Below are positions 36,001-48,268 of a stretch of 64,000 bases of DNA, piece after piece. Within the stretch, counting starts at the first letter, position 1. Each line of letters starts with the position of its first letter. The DNA comes from Sapria himalayana. Taxonomy: Eukaryota; Streptophyta; Magnoliopsida; Malpighiales; Rafflesiaceae. The notes under the pieces are model-generated. The model had not been told where the DNA came from, did not search any database, and saw only the letters and a list, made by a program, of their open reading frames with translations. Location of the stretch: NCBI GenBank assembly GCA_029783825.1, contig JAREIK010001468.1, positions 1,488,001-1,552,000 on the forward strand. The letters run 5' to 3'. A program made the translations under genes and the position numbers.

Positions 36001-39000
36001 ATGACATGGCGGATGCCATTGGGACAGAAGTTCCAACGGCTAATGGCTGCGGACTCACCACGAGTCCACTACTGCTCATCGGTGTGTGGTGGTGGTGGTG
36101 GCAGGTTGGTGGTGCCCATGGTGGTGCTGCCCGGCACATTAGGCACGAGTCTGCCTGGCATAGTGCTGGTCGTGCCGTTCTGGGCCTGGCAGACTATCAT
36201 TTGTGCCGTGCCACAACGGCACGAGCCTCGTTTATCTTTGTATGAACCCATGGTTAAGAGACATTTTGTGTTCGTGTCGCAGGCTGCACTGAGATATACC
36301 AGGACTTCTTTATGGGGTGTGTCCATTTCAAGGATGTTGCGCTGGCACACATGATGGTTTATGAGAACCCAGGAGCAACAGGGCGACACCTGTGTGTTGA
36401 GGCTATATCACATTATGGTGACCTTGCAGCTAAGGTTGCTGAACTCTATCCTGATTATAATGTTCCAAGGTAAAACTATTCATGCTATCAACCATTAATG
36501 CAGCAGTGTTGTTGGCTTTCATGTGCATTGTAACATTTTGTTTTTATGAGTAGATGCATATGACAAACTTTCATATTGGTCTGTCATCTAAGCAGTGATC
36601 GCGATTAAGCATATTTAGAGATGTCAACCGGGCCGGGCCGGGCTGGCACGAGGCACGGCACGGTTCAGCGGTGCCTGGGCTAGCCCGGCACGGTAATTTC
36701 CCGTGCCCGGGCTCATTCCGTGCCCGACCACGGCACAATCGTGCCGTGCCGAGGCCAACCGGGCCTCGTGCCATGCTTGGCCCGGCATGGTACTGTGGCC
36801 CGTTGGCACGGTACCGTGATGATTTTTTTTAAAAAATTAGGGTTACTGGGCGCCGAAACCCTAATTTTTTTTAAAATTAGGGTTTCGGGCATGCCCGATT
36901 CTTAATTTTTTTTAGAATTAGGGTTCGGCCCGACCGGGCCGAACCCGGCCAATCGTGCTGCTGGGCCCGTGTCGGGCTGAACCCCCAAAAACCCATGCCG
37001 AGACAGGCACGGCATGGTTACTGTTCCCAGCCGTGTCTGGCCCGGCACGAAAGCCCGGTTGGGCCTGGAAAAAATGGGTCGGCCCAGGCTGGCTCGGCCC
37101 ATTTGACACATCTAAGCATATTTAATTTTAGAGTTCTTATGAGATTCAGTGCATTAGTGATGGTTTAAACGTATCTAACATAATTAAAATAATGGAAAAA
37201 TTAATATAATTGAATATTTATTTATTTTTTATTTCATCATGCAATTATTTATATCAAATTTAGAGGTGTCAAATGAGTCATGTCATGTTATCTCTCTATG
37301 TTATTCCTAGCATGGCATGAGAACCAGTTGGCTGGCCCGGCCCATCACGGCTGGTCCACTTAGTGCTGGGCCGTGTCGGAAGATGTCGGACTATCTTTGT
37401 CTGAAGTCAATTATGTGAAAATGTAACAGGTAGTCGATTTACGTGATCGGCCAATTGCAATCGGCCACGTAAGCAAGATTTGGCTTACGTGGCTTGATTT
37501 AGTAATAATGTTCATATTGAATATTCACTTATAATTAATAATATACTTTTTTGAAGGTTGATATAGTAATTTTCATGTCTCATTAAAATGAAAGATGCAT
37601 ATCCCTTCTATTAATGCACTGCTCGCATCTATATAGGATAGTGTCTTGAAAAATAGACGTGAGCATCCTGTTATTATTAATAAAAATAATAAAAGATAAA
37701 ATAAAAAATAAAAAAGAGGTTAGTATGCCTATAAGATAATTTGATTTCTCATGAGATTCATTCTCTTGGAATAAATTTTAAGTCCCGTATGATTAATTTT
37801 TTATTTCCTAATTTACTTGAAATTTCTCATGAGATTCATTCTCATGTTAGATTTCAAAAGAGTAAGGAGTAATAGATTCATGCGTCTTCTATGAATCTTT
37901 CCTAAACCTAGATTCGATAAATAATTAGTTCTCTTCAAAAATAGTGATATCAACCTAGCCTTAACAAGTACTCTTTTAGTCTTGGATTAGAGGTGTCAAA
38001 TGGGTCGAGCCAGGTCGTCTCGGCTCATTTTTTTAGGCCCATATGGGCTCGCAATGCCGTGTCATGCAAGGCACACTATAGAATCATGTCTTGCCTAGCA
38101 TGACACAGTTCCTTGGAAAGCAGGCCCGGCACGACCCGCATCCTAGAATTCGCTCAGGTTTGGGCTGGGTCGGGTTTGTTTTAGGGCCGTTGTCTTCTGT
38201 CAGGCAGGCTGAGCCGTCGGGCATTGCTGCGTCGGTCATTGTGCATCGCTCGATGTGTCGTTGCCTGTGCTGTGCTCACGTGTCAGGTACTTGGGTCGTG
38301 CTTGTCATGGCACACGGGCCGAAGATCCTCAGCATGACACGACATGATTTTTGCCGAGGGTTAGCTCGGCACAGACACGACATGGTCCTCGACATTGTTG
38401 GGTTACCAAGGCAGCCCAGCTTATTTGACACCTCCATCTCGGATACATAAATTATATGTTTCTTTAGATATTATCGTAACTAAAAAAAATAAGTATTAAA
38501 ATTTTATAAGGTAAATTAAATAATTTCTCTTCGGATTACTTGATATGAATTATAAAAAGATATTCACTAAAAAAGGATAGAGAAAAACTATAGATTAATG
38601 AGATAATTTATGAGTAAAAATATATTTTTGGGAATATTCGAGAATATATCTATCATATAAAATTATTCTATCTCAGTTAAATTATTATTCTTCTTTTCTA
38701 TAATTCCATTCTATAATCTCATGATCATCAGATATCTGATGTGTGTGTGTGTATATATATATATATAAAATAGTTTGTAGTAGTTTTTAATTTTATTTAT
38801 TATTATTATTATTATTATTTTTTATTATGTTGATGAAAAAATCTAACTTGTAGGTTGCACCATTAAGATTTTCTCGTTATATAAGAGTGATATTTGCATG
38901 ATTTGTAATTATTGAGTTTTGTTGTATATTTTAGTTTGTATATTACATGTTTGAAATTATAGAGAAAGAAAATATGTGTATTATATTAGCATATTATACT

Positions 39001-42000
39001 ATACTAGAAGTGTCAAATGGATCGTGCAGTGCTGGCATAACCTATTTTTTCAATGCACGGCCATGCCACCATGCCGTTCCATGCATGACATGGTTAAAAT
39101 TTCATGTCGTGCCAGGCACGACATGACACTACATAGATGCATGGGTTGTGCATCATCGCACCTACCCGACGGTAGATGGTGGCATGACATTGAGTGCATG
39201 GTCGTGATGGTGATGAGTGGTCGGCTTATAGGCCTGCCAATACAATCGGCTACGTGGTCGATTATTTTTTTAAAAATGGACTTCCTTGGCATAGGGCGGT
39301 CAAATTTTTTTTGAAAAAAAATATAAAATTGCTTGGGTGACTGCCTGAAGGAAACCTCATTGGGATGGTCACTCAGGCTGGTTTATCATGCCATCGGGCT
39401 AGAGTACCGGGCCGTGCCTAGGCTATCACGAGGCCCGGGTTACCTTGCCATGGCATGACATGGATCCAGGCACGATTCTAGACTGTACCGGACTAGGCAC
39501 GGTTGAGTTTAGTTGTTGGGCCAAAGATATGTGAGCAACCATTTAGATGATTCATCCAAAATTGATTCAAATGAGTGATTGATATATAGTTACGTGTTCA
39601 TTTGAGTGTGATTAATATATTTAATTTTTGTAAATATGCAATAAAATTTAAAGTAACCAATATATTTTCATTTTAGTATTATATATTTTAGTTTTTTTAT
39701 ATTTATTTGATAATTATGATATCTTAAATACTCTTTTCAAAGTACGTAGTCATTCAGGATAATGACGCACTATGTTGGATAAATTAAATATAACCACTTC
39801 TAATAACATACGATATCTTTTCTAAAGCCTTCAAATAAGCATATAGTGGGATATAGGCGCATATATATGATGAAGACTTTATATGAAGGGAATGTTGATC
39901 GGCTTAAGACTTGATTTGATAGCTGGAAATAATCTCCCACTGTGTGGCTTAATTATTTTTATTTTATACTTGTTATTTTTGGCTTTAAGATATATATATA
40001 GTATATATTTATATTCTAATTATAGAAAATGGTCAATTGTGTATATCTTAATCGAAGCTATTCTTATATATTGAGCTTCAAATGATTGATTTAGGGGCGT
40101 CTCGGGTATTTTATAGGTACTGAGATTGTGTATTTATGATGTAAAGTTTTTCTTTTTCATATCAGATATGCTTTAAATATTTTATTTGAGTTTGATATGA
40201 TGGGATGTGCACTGGCCGACTCAGTATTGGATTCGGGTGTTAACTTGCCCACATAGTTATTTCTTTTAGATATAGGAGATTTGTCTGAAATCGTAACTAT
40301 TTAATAGCTGCTCTATCAAATATCACATATATTCACAGTTATAAAAATCATACGATTCACGATTTAACCTACGATTTGATTCATGATTTAATGAGTAAAC
40401 GATCAGAGTTTTTAAAAAAATCCAAAAATATGCATGAATTGAAGATTGAATCGCTGAATCGAGAATCAATTTACATGAATTGGTTTAATACCGATTCTCT
40501 AGGGAACAAGATACTCAAAAAATCATAAATAAATATTAAAATACCAAAACAAAAATTACCAATTGTTGAAATAAATTAATGTGGAAAAAAGTAACTCCAA
40601 CATTTGATATTACGAATTTAATGTGAAAAATTAACAAAATACAAAAAAATGTCACAAAAATAAAAATTAAAATTTCAAAAAAAAAATTTGTCAACTGTAG
40701 AAAATAAAAATTAATTAACGTGAGAAAAAGTCACCAAAAATTTGATTCACGATTCGCTTCTCAATTCTCTAATCAAGAATTCTGATTCTCGATTCGAATC
40801 TCAATTTAATAATCATGCTTATATTATTAGTATAATTTATTATTTTTTAGATTTTCTCAGATATATTTATATGGACAAATTGGATTTTTTTTAGAGATCA
40901 TGTACATAACTGATTAGATGCCTACTTGAATTGTAACTGGGCTCTCGAGATTATATAGAAGAGATTTCCCACCGAATTTTATACTCTTAATTGATGTGAT
41001 TTTATCTTATAGAAGAGTAAATAATAGATTATTATTTCCATTTCTTGCGCGAGGGCATAATGCAAACACATTTAATTATAGTAGCTAGACAATTTCACAT
41101 TTAATTGTTAATCTGATATTTTACAAATAAATAAAATATAATAATATTGATTATTATTTCACACCAGAGAAAATCTATAATAATTATACAGCTACAACAT
41201 ATGCGCCTAACAGTGATAAGATTGCAAATTTCTTCACAAAATTAAATTAATAGGAAAGAAAATAATATCAGAATTAAGTTATTTTGTAGTATAACTCAAG
41301 AATTAGTTTAACTCAAGCTAGAATTAAAGTAATAATTTAAATATTATTATAACTAATATCCCTAAATATTATATCATTAAATAGTAAATACTATTTAGAG
41401 AACAGGGAGATGAAATAATAAATAATGGGTAGTCATGGTGGGAATATGGTAGTTATATTATGAATCTTGAGATATCTATAATAAATAAATGAAATTAAAT
41501 TTAATATTATTCATATAATAAAATATAATTAAAATCGTTTGGAAATAAATCTGAATAATATAGAGATATGTATTTAGATAATTTTTTTACTATATAAAAA
41601 CATACAATAAATAAATAACATTAATTTTTAATATTATTTCTATATTAAAATATAATTATATATAATGTTAGTTTTATATTCAATTAAAAATAATATTACA
41701 AAATTAATATTTTTTATTCAACAACATGATATAATTTTATTTTATATCATAATTTATTTTATATCATATATTAATTTTTTAATTATAATTTCAAGATATT
41801 TATTATACTTGGATTTTATTTTTATTATAATATTGCCCACCGATATTTTATGTAGTAATTGAGATTTTATTGAGATTGCCCACCGATATTGCCCACGTTT
41901 TATTTTATTGAGATTTTATTTTATGTAGTAATATTGCCCACCGATATTTTATTTTATTTTATTTTATGTAGTAATTGTGGGGTAGAACGTGTAAGCAGTG

Positions 42001-42544
42001 AGAGATGAATTAATTTTTATTATAATATTGCCCGAAGAGATTTTCTTCTACTTGACCTAAGGTGATGGGAGACTTGTGCACACAGTATGATCTCGCATAA
42101 AATGTAAGTTTTATTGACATTTTAATTATATGTTTATTTTTTTTAATCATATTATTTATGTAAGATATTTGTTAAATAATTTTATGTTGTAAGCAGTGAG
42201 AGATGAATTAATTTGAGATATATTTAATGACACTTTTTCATCTTGATTTCAATGTTATTATTCAGATCAATTTTTTAAAAATTACACAAGACTATGTGGC
42301 ATTTGGGCTTTCATAAAGCATCTTCTCCCATGCTTATTTTCTTCTTCCTTAAAAATTGTTCTATCTTGATCTTAAACCCTTGTTTTACTATTGTTGTAGG
42401 CTGGCAAGAGACACACAACCTGGCTTGCGGAGGGCAAAGAATATCTCTAAGAAACTGTTGGACTTGGGCCTGAAATTTACTCCGATGGAGCAAATTATAA
42501 TTGATGCGGTGGAGAGCTTAAGGAGGAACAGATTCATCACTTGA
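30004..42544 (+). CDS. Cinnamoyl-CoA reductase-like SDR (NADPH-dependent)
   Basis: Six exons join cleanly: 30004-30121, 30210-30382, 30459-30644, 33136-33298, 36283-36469 and 42400-42544. They total 972 nt, giving 323 aa with no internal stop. The N-terminal [11 protein letters not shown] (residues 10-20) is the NADP(H)-binding glycine motif. TSSIS (126-130) and Y162-x-x-x-K166 (WYPLSK) supply the SDR catalytic Ser/Tyr/Lys. Other family words are [38 protein letters not shown] and DTQPGL. The NWYCYGK signature of true lignin CCRs is absent (NGLWYPLSK instead), so it belongs to the CCR-like branch typified, from memory, by Arabidopsis AT5G58490; its substrate is unknown. Introns 3-5 (2.5, 3.0 and 5.9 kb) carry at least seven G+C-rich element copies or fragments, yet the coding sequence is intact. 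Confidence 0.9.
30645..32913. other. Intron 3 of CCR-like gene
   Basis: A+T-rich. Two similar stretches (about 31080-31330 and 31360-31560; GTGAAAGAT-AGAAATT-TAAGCA, GGATGAAT-TCTTGTGGAATTGAA) look like an old direct duplication of about 270 bp. No gene or intact TE is seen. Confidence 0.4.
32914..33056. mobile_element. G+C-rich hAT-like element, copy C (truncated)
   Basis: The left end TAGAGGTGTAAAACG is present; the right half is missing. The break lies about 80 bp before CCR-like exon 4. Confidence 0.65.
33542..33920. mobile_element. G+C-rich hAT-like element, copy D
   Basis: The left end is TAGAGGTGTCAAACG and the interior is GTGCCG/GGCAC-rich. The right end is degenerate (GGGTGTTCACATCC), so the exact boundary is unsure. 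In intron 4 of the CCR-like gene. Confidence 0.6.
33921..35990. other. Intron 4 of CCR-like gene, remainder
   Basis: A+T-rich DNA with no recognised gene. Poly-A at 34361-34377 and poly-T near 35746-35764. Confidence 0.4.
36000..36236. mobile_element. G+C-rich element fragment beside CCR-like exon 5
   Basis: GGTGGT-type repeats (36083-36115) and CCCGGCACATTAGGCACGAG, GTGCCGTGCCACAACGGCACG. No terminal repeats. It ends about 47 bp before the splice acceptor of exon 5. Confidence 0.5.
36616..37114. mobile_element. G+C-rich hAT-like element, copy E
   Basis: The ends are TAGAGATGTCAA and TTGACACATCTA, a perfect 12-bp inverted repeat. They are flanked by AGCATATT at 36608-36615 and 37115-37122, a perfect 8-bp duplication. 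The interior has G+C-rich arms and AAATTAGGGTT/AACCCTAATTTT repeats in the middle. In intron 5 of the CCR-like gene. One of the best-preserved copies. Confidence 0.92.
37261..37510. mobile_element. G+C-rich hAT-like element, copy F (right end lost)
   Basis: The left end is TAGAGGTGTCAAATGAG. The later part (37430-37490) has CGGCCAATTGCAATCGGCC, a perfect palindrome shared in part with 39235-39265. No right terminal repeat. Confidence 0.6.
37988..38436. mobile_element. G+C-rich hAT-like element, copy G
   Basis: The ends are TAGAGGTGTCAAA and TTTGACACCTCCA. The flanks TCTTGGAT (37980-37987) and TCTCGGAT (38437-38444) match at 7 of 8. In intron 5 of the CCR-like gene. Confidence 0.85.
39005..39520. 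mobile_element. G+C-rich hAT-like element, copy H (aged)
   Basis: The left end is TAGAAGTGTCAAATGG. The interior has CATGCCGTTCCATGC and GGCACGACATGACAC, then CACGAGGCCCGGG and CAGGCACGATTCTAGAC. The right end is not clear. Confidence 0.55.
39521..42399. other. Intron 5 of CCR-like gene, distal part
   Basis: A+T-rich DNA. GATTCACGATT-type repeats lie at 40335-40500 and 40735-40800. A short TATTGCCCACCGATATTTTA repeat recurs at about 41833, 41875 and 41934. No gene is recognised. Confidence 0.4.
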
Positions 42545-42611
42545 TGGGAACATGGCGAAGTGTCATTTTGGCTTATCAATTAAATGGAATTGACTATTGA
42601 GTTTATATATT

Positions 42612-42668
<57 letters not shown>

Positions 42669-42970
42669 AAGTGTATTAAGTGTGTATGTGTGTATATACA
42701 TACACATAAGAATACATAATAGAAATGTCAAAATTAGGATCTTACTCTATTTCTATGTATGATAGTGGAGTTGTGCTATATATGTGCATTTATGGCATTT
42801 GTATTTCAATGTGTTTCAAGTATATCTGCCTATGCATTGTGTGTGTGTGTGTGTGTGTGTGTGTTGTGTAATATTTATTAAAAAATCTTAACAAATTTGT
42901 GTTTTTCTTAACTAAATTGTATCATACTTACACACAGACATACATATGCACACACACTGGCATGCACCCA

Positions 42971-43007
<37 letters not shown>

Positions 43008-43124
43008 TTGTGTCTGTGTGTGTTTTTTCAATTTAATTGTAGTAATTGAACTCTCTTTTTTACCATAGGAATTACAAGTAATAAAAATCTTGACAAATTA
43101 AATCAATTCTTAAATGCTAAAATG

Positions 43125-43180
<56 letters not shown>

Positions 43181-43875
43181 TTAAGTTTTGTCTGATTGAA
43201 TCTCAGCACATATGTTCATGCGTTCTACATAAGAAAAACATATTGTAGAGTTGCAAAAAATGCGAAAGGGAATATTTGTGAACTAAATGGTAAACTAATG
43301 GTTTAAATATAATAGAGGTCATACACAATATACAAAACTATTATTTTAGCGTGAGTATGATATAGCTAAATATCTCAACTTTACCCTTGAAAGTAAGAGA
43401 GAATGTATCTTATGAGTCTCAAACATAAGAACTATCAATATTGGATGAAATATTCACATTTATCATCACATCAAGGCATGACCTGCAAGTAGAATATGTG
43501 TATGTAATACATTATGTACTTCCTAGGTGATAAGTCATGCTTGTATTATTTTTGTTCAAATATATTTAATTTTAAAATTCTTATAAAATCTAGTGTGTTA
43601 ATGTTTGTATGATAATTAAAATACATTAAACATAATTAATTTATGGTTAACTAGCTTATTTCTTTGAGTCTATTAGTTGAATTTTATTAGATTGAGCATT
43701 AAAAAAAAATAGCATTATGGTTGGGTTGATTAATGATAAGTTTAATTATGCTATACTTTATTTAATTTTTTTTTTTTTTTGAATTTGTATTTCATGAAGT
43801 ATTCCAAAAGTTGTACCCAACTTTTTTATATTAATAAAATTAAAAATAACATTTTTTTCTTGATTTAGAGGTGCA
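42545..43875. repeat. 3' flank of CCR-like gene with several microsatellites
   Basis: Microsatellites: (TA)n to (GT)n at 42604-42666, (GT)n at 42839-42864, (CA)n at 42973-43002 and (TA)n to (TATG)n at 43126-43180. No gene is seen. Confidence 0.8.
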
Positions 43876-43880
43876 ATTTG
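43876..43880 (+). repeat. Left target duplication of copia element
   Basis: ATTTG, repeated at 48590-48594 after the 3' LTR. Confidence 0.85.
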
Positions 43881-44224
43881 TGTTGATATTGGGCCTTGTC
43901 TTCGGTTTGATGAATTTGGATTCACTGTATGCATACATGGACTTTAATTATCGGGTCACTATTTCTTCAATAAAGAAAGCGCGTCGGGTCCTTTTAATAA
44001 AGTAGTTTTTTTTTCTTATTATTTTTTTATTAAGACTGTATAAACCATCTTTTATTGGTTTTGTTTTTTACCAGAATATCATTTTTATTATTGCTGGTTT
44101 TCTATGCTTGCTCTCTCTCTTCTCTCAAGACCTCCTTCATCTTCTTCTTTGATTCTCTTCTTCTTCTAAAAATTTCTCTACTGTAATCCTTGTTGAAGCT
44201 AAGAACTTTGATTCTAATACAACA
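43881..44224 (+). repeat. Copia 5' LTR
   Basis: It begins TGTTGATATTGGG and ends AATACAACA. TATA-like and CT-rich segments lie in the second half. The primer-binding site follows after one base. Confidence 0.88.
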
Positions 44225-44379
44225 ATGGGTATCAGAGCTGTGTGTTTATCTGAGATTGAAGAATTTTGAATTGATTGTTCAAACCTCTATCGGACCTTGT
44301 TGGTTTTGGTTACACGGAACCATCAAACCTCTCTTCTCTAGAAGAAAAATAGGTGTTAAGAGAATGTGAATTAAGGAAA

Positions 44380-47300
44380 TCAAATGCTAAAGCAATACTG
44401 TTCATCCAACAAAGAGTCAGTAATGCTATTTTCTCTTGATTATTGGGTTGTACTCAAGACAAAGAGGCTTGGGATCTTTTTAAGGAAGAGTTCCAAGGAA
44501 ATAAAAAATCATGAGGAGCTCTTCTTCATTCATTAAGGAAGAACTTTGAGAATCTGAGGATGAACAACTCAGATTCTCTTACTGAGTTCACTCAATTTCT
44601 AGATGTGGTAAATCAATTAAAAATACATGGAAAAATAATTAAAGAAACCTGATTAGTTGAGAAATTACTCATATGTATGCCTAATAAATTTCGTTCCATT
44701 GTGGCCGTAATAGAGGTAACAAAGATTTATTTGATTTTACCACTCAACAAGTTCTCAGCTCTCTAAAAGACTATGAAAGCAGAATACTCAAAAGGGCTAA
44801 ATCATTTGCTGAATCGACCATGCAATCAAGGTGGGAGACTCAAACTCTGGAAGAAGACAATCAAGTGATAGAATCTAAAAAAAAAAGAGGCTATCCAAGT
44901 ATGTTTCAAAAAATAAGAATAGAATTAAAAATAAAAACCATACCTCTTCTGTAACCTCAAATATCTCTCTGAAAGGTTTATATATCTTTTGCAATATATG
45001 CAAGAGAACCAACTACACTGAGAAAGTGTGTTGGTTTAGAAAACACAACCAATGCCTAAATTGTAAAAAGTTTGGCCACCTTTCTAAGGACTGTTGTTTG
45101 AAGCACATCTAGTGTGCTAGTTATGCAGAGAAAGTAACATCTGCCGAATACTTATTTTATATGTCTGAAACCAAAAAAAACTCTTCCAAATGTATAATTT
45201 TTGGACAGTGGGTGTTCAAATCATATGTCTGGAAATCACAATATATTTGTAAATTTTTAGCTATTAGTAAATTCACAAGTTAAACTAGAAAAAGGTGACC
45301 ATGTACAAGCAAAAGCAAAAGGCAGAGTCACTGTTTCCACACCCACAGAAGATAAAATTATAAGTTATATCCTACTAGTTTCATCATTAGAACAAAATCT
45401 CCTCAGTGTAGGGTAGTTAATGAAGAAATGATTTAGTTTTGTATTCAAAAACAACATATGTTACATATTTAATTGAGAGTCAGTGGACCCTTTGTGGATA
45501 GTTAAAATGTCAAGTGGAAGGAGTTTCCTATTGACCCTCGATCAAATAGTAGACAAGTCATTAATCACGAATTATGAACGAGGGGCATCCTTGTTGCACA
45601 GAAGGATTGGGCACCTTAACTATACAAGTTTAAAAATACTTTTTCAAAATCAACTTGTGAGAGGGGTGCCTTCTAACTTAAACATTCTCACTTCAGTTTG
45701 TGAGAAATGTGTCATGGGCAAGTAGTCCAGACAGAGCTTTCCCAAAAGCACTGCCTGGAGAGCATCCCAGCCTCTAGAGTTAGTCCATGCAGATATTTGT
45801 GGACTTAATATTAGTTAAAATTTTAGCAAACAACTATTTTTTGTTGATTATTGATGATTTCACCATGTATATGTGGGGGTATTTCTTGAAACACAAGGCT
45901 GAAGGCCTTGAATAATATGATTCGAAATATGAGTCGAAATATGAGTCGAAACACAAGGCTAAAGGGATAGATATTCAAGAAATATCTATCCCTAATCGAA
46001 AGACAATCTAGTCTACGTTTGAAAACACTTGGAATAGATAGAGTCGGTGAGTTTCTCTAATAGAAATTTAACTATTTCTATGAACTGAGAGAAATTCAGA
46101 GATTCCTAATTATTTCCTACTCACCACAACAGAATGATATTGTAGAGAAGAGAAATATGAGTGTGGTGGAAATGTCTAGAACCTGCTTAAATAAAAAACA
46201 AATGCCTAAATACTATTGGGAAGAAGCTATAAATGTAGTAGTTATCTACTTAATAGGTGCCCCACCAGGGCATTGAATAATCTCACTCTATTATAGATTT
46301 GGAGTGGGAGGAAACCCAATGTAAAACATCTGAAAGTATTTGAGAGTGTTGTTACTCACACAGACCAAAATCTACTAGAACAAATTTAGACTCAAAGAGT
46401 CTAAAATGTATTCTAGTTAGGTATAATCTGCAATCCAAGGATTATAGACTATATTCACTAGAAACAAAAACATTTCTGGTGAGTAGATATGTAATTATTG
46501 ATGAAAATGCAAAATGGGAAGAAAGTTTGCAAAATTATGATGTGCAAACTATTGGCATACAAGGCTAGAATTTAGAATCTTCAGTAAGTGATAGAAAAGA
46601 AAGCAAGCCAATGTATGTTTCTAATTTTCCTTTTGAGTCAGACATAGAAGAAAATGATAACATTGTTACACCTGTCAAATATAAGTTCTTAAATGAAATA
46701 TACCAATGATACAATTACTTCTTAGTTGAGCCACTCTACTATGAAGAGGCAGTAAAGCATCAAGTATGGGTTGTTGCCATGAAGATAGAAATGTATATCA
46801 TAGAAAAAAAATCATACTTAGACACTAATAGACTTAACCCTAAATAAACATAGTATTAGAGTTAAATGGTTATTTTAGATTAAGAATCAACCAAACACTA
46901 ATCAACCTTTATTTAAGGCTGGATTATTGACCAAGGGTTATTGCCAAAAGGATTGCACAAACTATTTCAAAACCTTTTCTTCCGTAGCAAGGTTAGAAAT
47001 AGTAAGATTACTAATAGCCTTAGTTGGATAAAGAGGTTGGGCTCTATTCCAAATAGATATTAAATCGGTCTTCTTGAATGGTAATCTTAAGGAAGAGATT
47101 TATGTTGAACAATACTTTGGGTTTCTAAAACAAGGGGCTGAGTTCTATGTTTATAGATTAAATAAGGTTCTTTATGGGTTGAAACAAGCTCTATATGTTT
47201 GGTATCAATAAATAAACTCTTACTTGATGAATCAATGATTCAGACGAAGTATGAATGAGCCAACATTATATATTAAAAAGGTGAAAAATTTTGGAATCAT

Positions 47301-48240
47301 AATTGTGTCAATATATGTAGATAACATAATCTTTACAAGTAATAAATCAAAATTAATAGAATTCTTTTGACACGATATGCAAAAAAAATATAAAATATCA
47401 GGCCTAGGATCTCTGAACCACTTCTTGGGACTTGAAACACCCCAAGACTCAAATGGTGTATCAATATGCCAAACAAGATACATTCAGTTTATATTAAAGA
47501 ATCATGATATGAATGAATGTAAACTGGTTTATACACCATTGGTTGTAAACCAAAAATTTATTTCTACCCAAGACAGAATAGTTGATGGTAAATCATAAAG
47601 AAGTCTAATTGGTAGTTTACTGTATGCATCTGTCACATGACTTGATATAGTGTATGCAGTGCACTTTTTGTCTAGATTTATGCATGCACCTAATCATTTA
47701 CATCTTAGTGCTGCTAAACGAGTCTTAAGGTATCTTAAAGAGACTTTAGACTTTGGTCAAAGATATCCTAGAACTATACACATGAAAATACCTGGTTATT
47801 GTGATAGTGACTGGAGGATGTTCAGAAGACTATCAAAGTACTTCCGGATACATCATTACTCTAGGAATTGCAGCTGTCTCTTGGTCATCCAAGAAATAAT
47901 CTTCTGTTGCACTATCTATTACTGAAGCTGAATATGTTTCTACTTCAGTAGCAACATCTTATGCTTTATAGATGAGAAAATTATTGATTGATTTGGATGA
48001 ATCTTTAAAATACCCAACTGATATATTATGTAATAACCACTTCACTATATCCACAGCTAGTGATATTGTAATACATAGCAGAAAAAAATACATAGAACTT
48101 AATTATCACTTTATTAAAGAAACAATTTAGAATAATGAGATGAAGTTGATCTTTTGCAGAACTGAAGAATAACTAACAGATATTTTCACTAAGCCTCTGC
48201 ATAAAGAGAAATTGGTGTACCTAAGAGAAAAACTAGGACT
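44380..48240 (+). pseudogene. Copia gag-pol relic
   Basis: Many stops and frame changes. Landmarks in order: a CCHC knuckle CLNCKKFGHLSKDC (45053-45094); a GAG-pre-integrase segment HRRIGHLNYTSLKI (45597 onward); PQQNDIVEKRN of the integrase end (about 46122); SGLGSLNHFLGLE-like RT end (about 47398); the RT active site read as YVDN (47314-47325) where YVDD is expected; and the RNase H word SITEAEYVS (about 47917). The integrase middle is missing and replaced by short repeats (45890-46000). It cannot be autonomous. Confidence 0.85.
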
Positions 48241-48268
48241 TAAACCAATTATATCAAATGGGAGAGAA

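Noticed and set aside
45890..45960. Regular short repeats that might suggest a CRISPR-like array
   Set aside because: Only two or three units, no spacers of constant length, and inside a retrotransposon in a plant genome.
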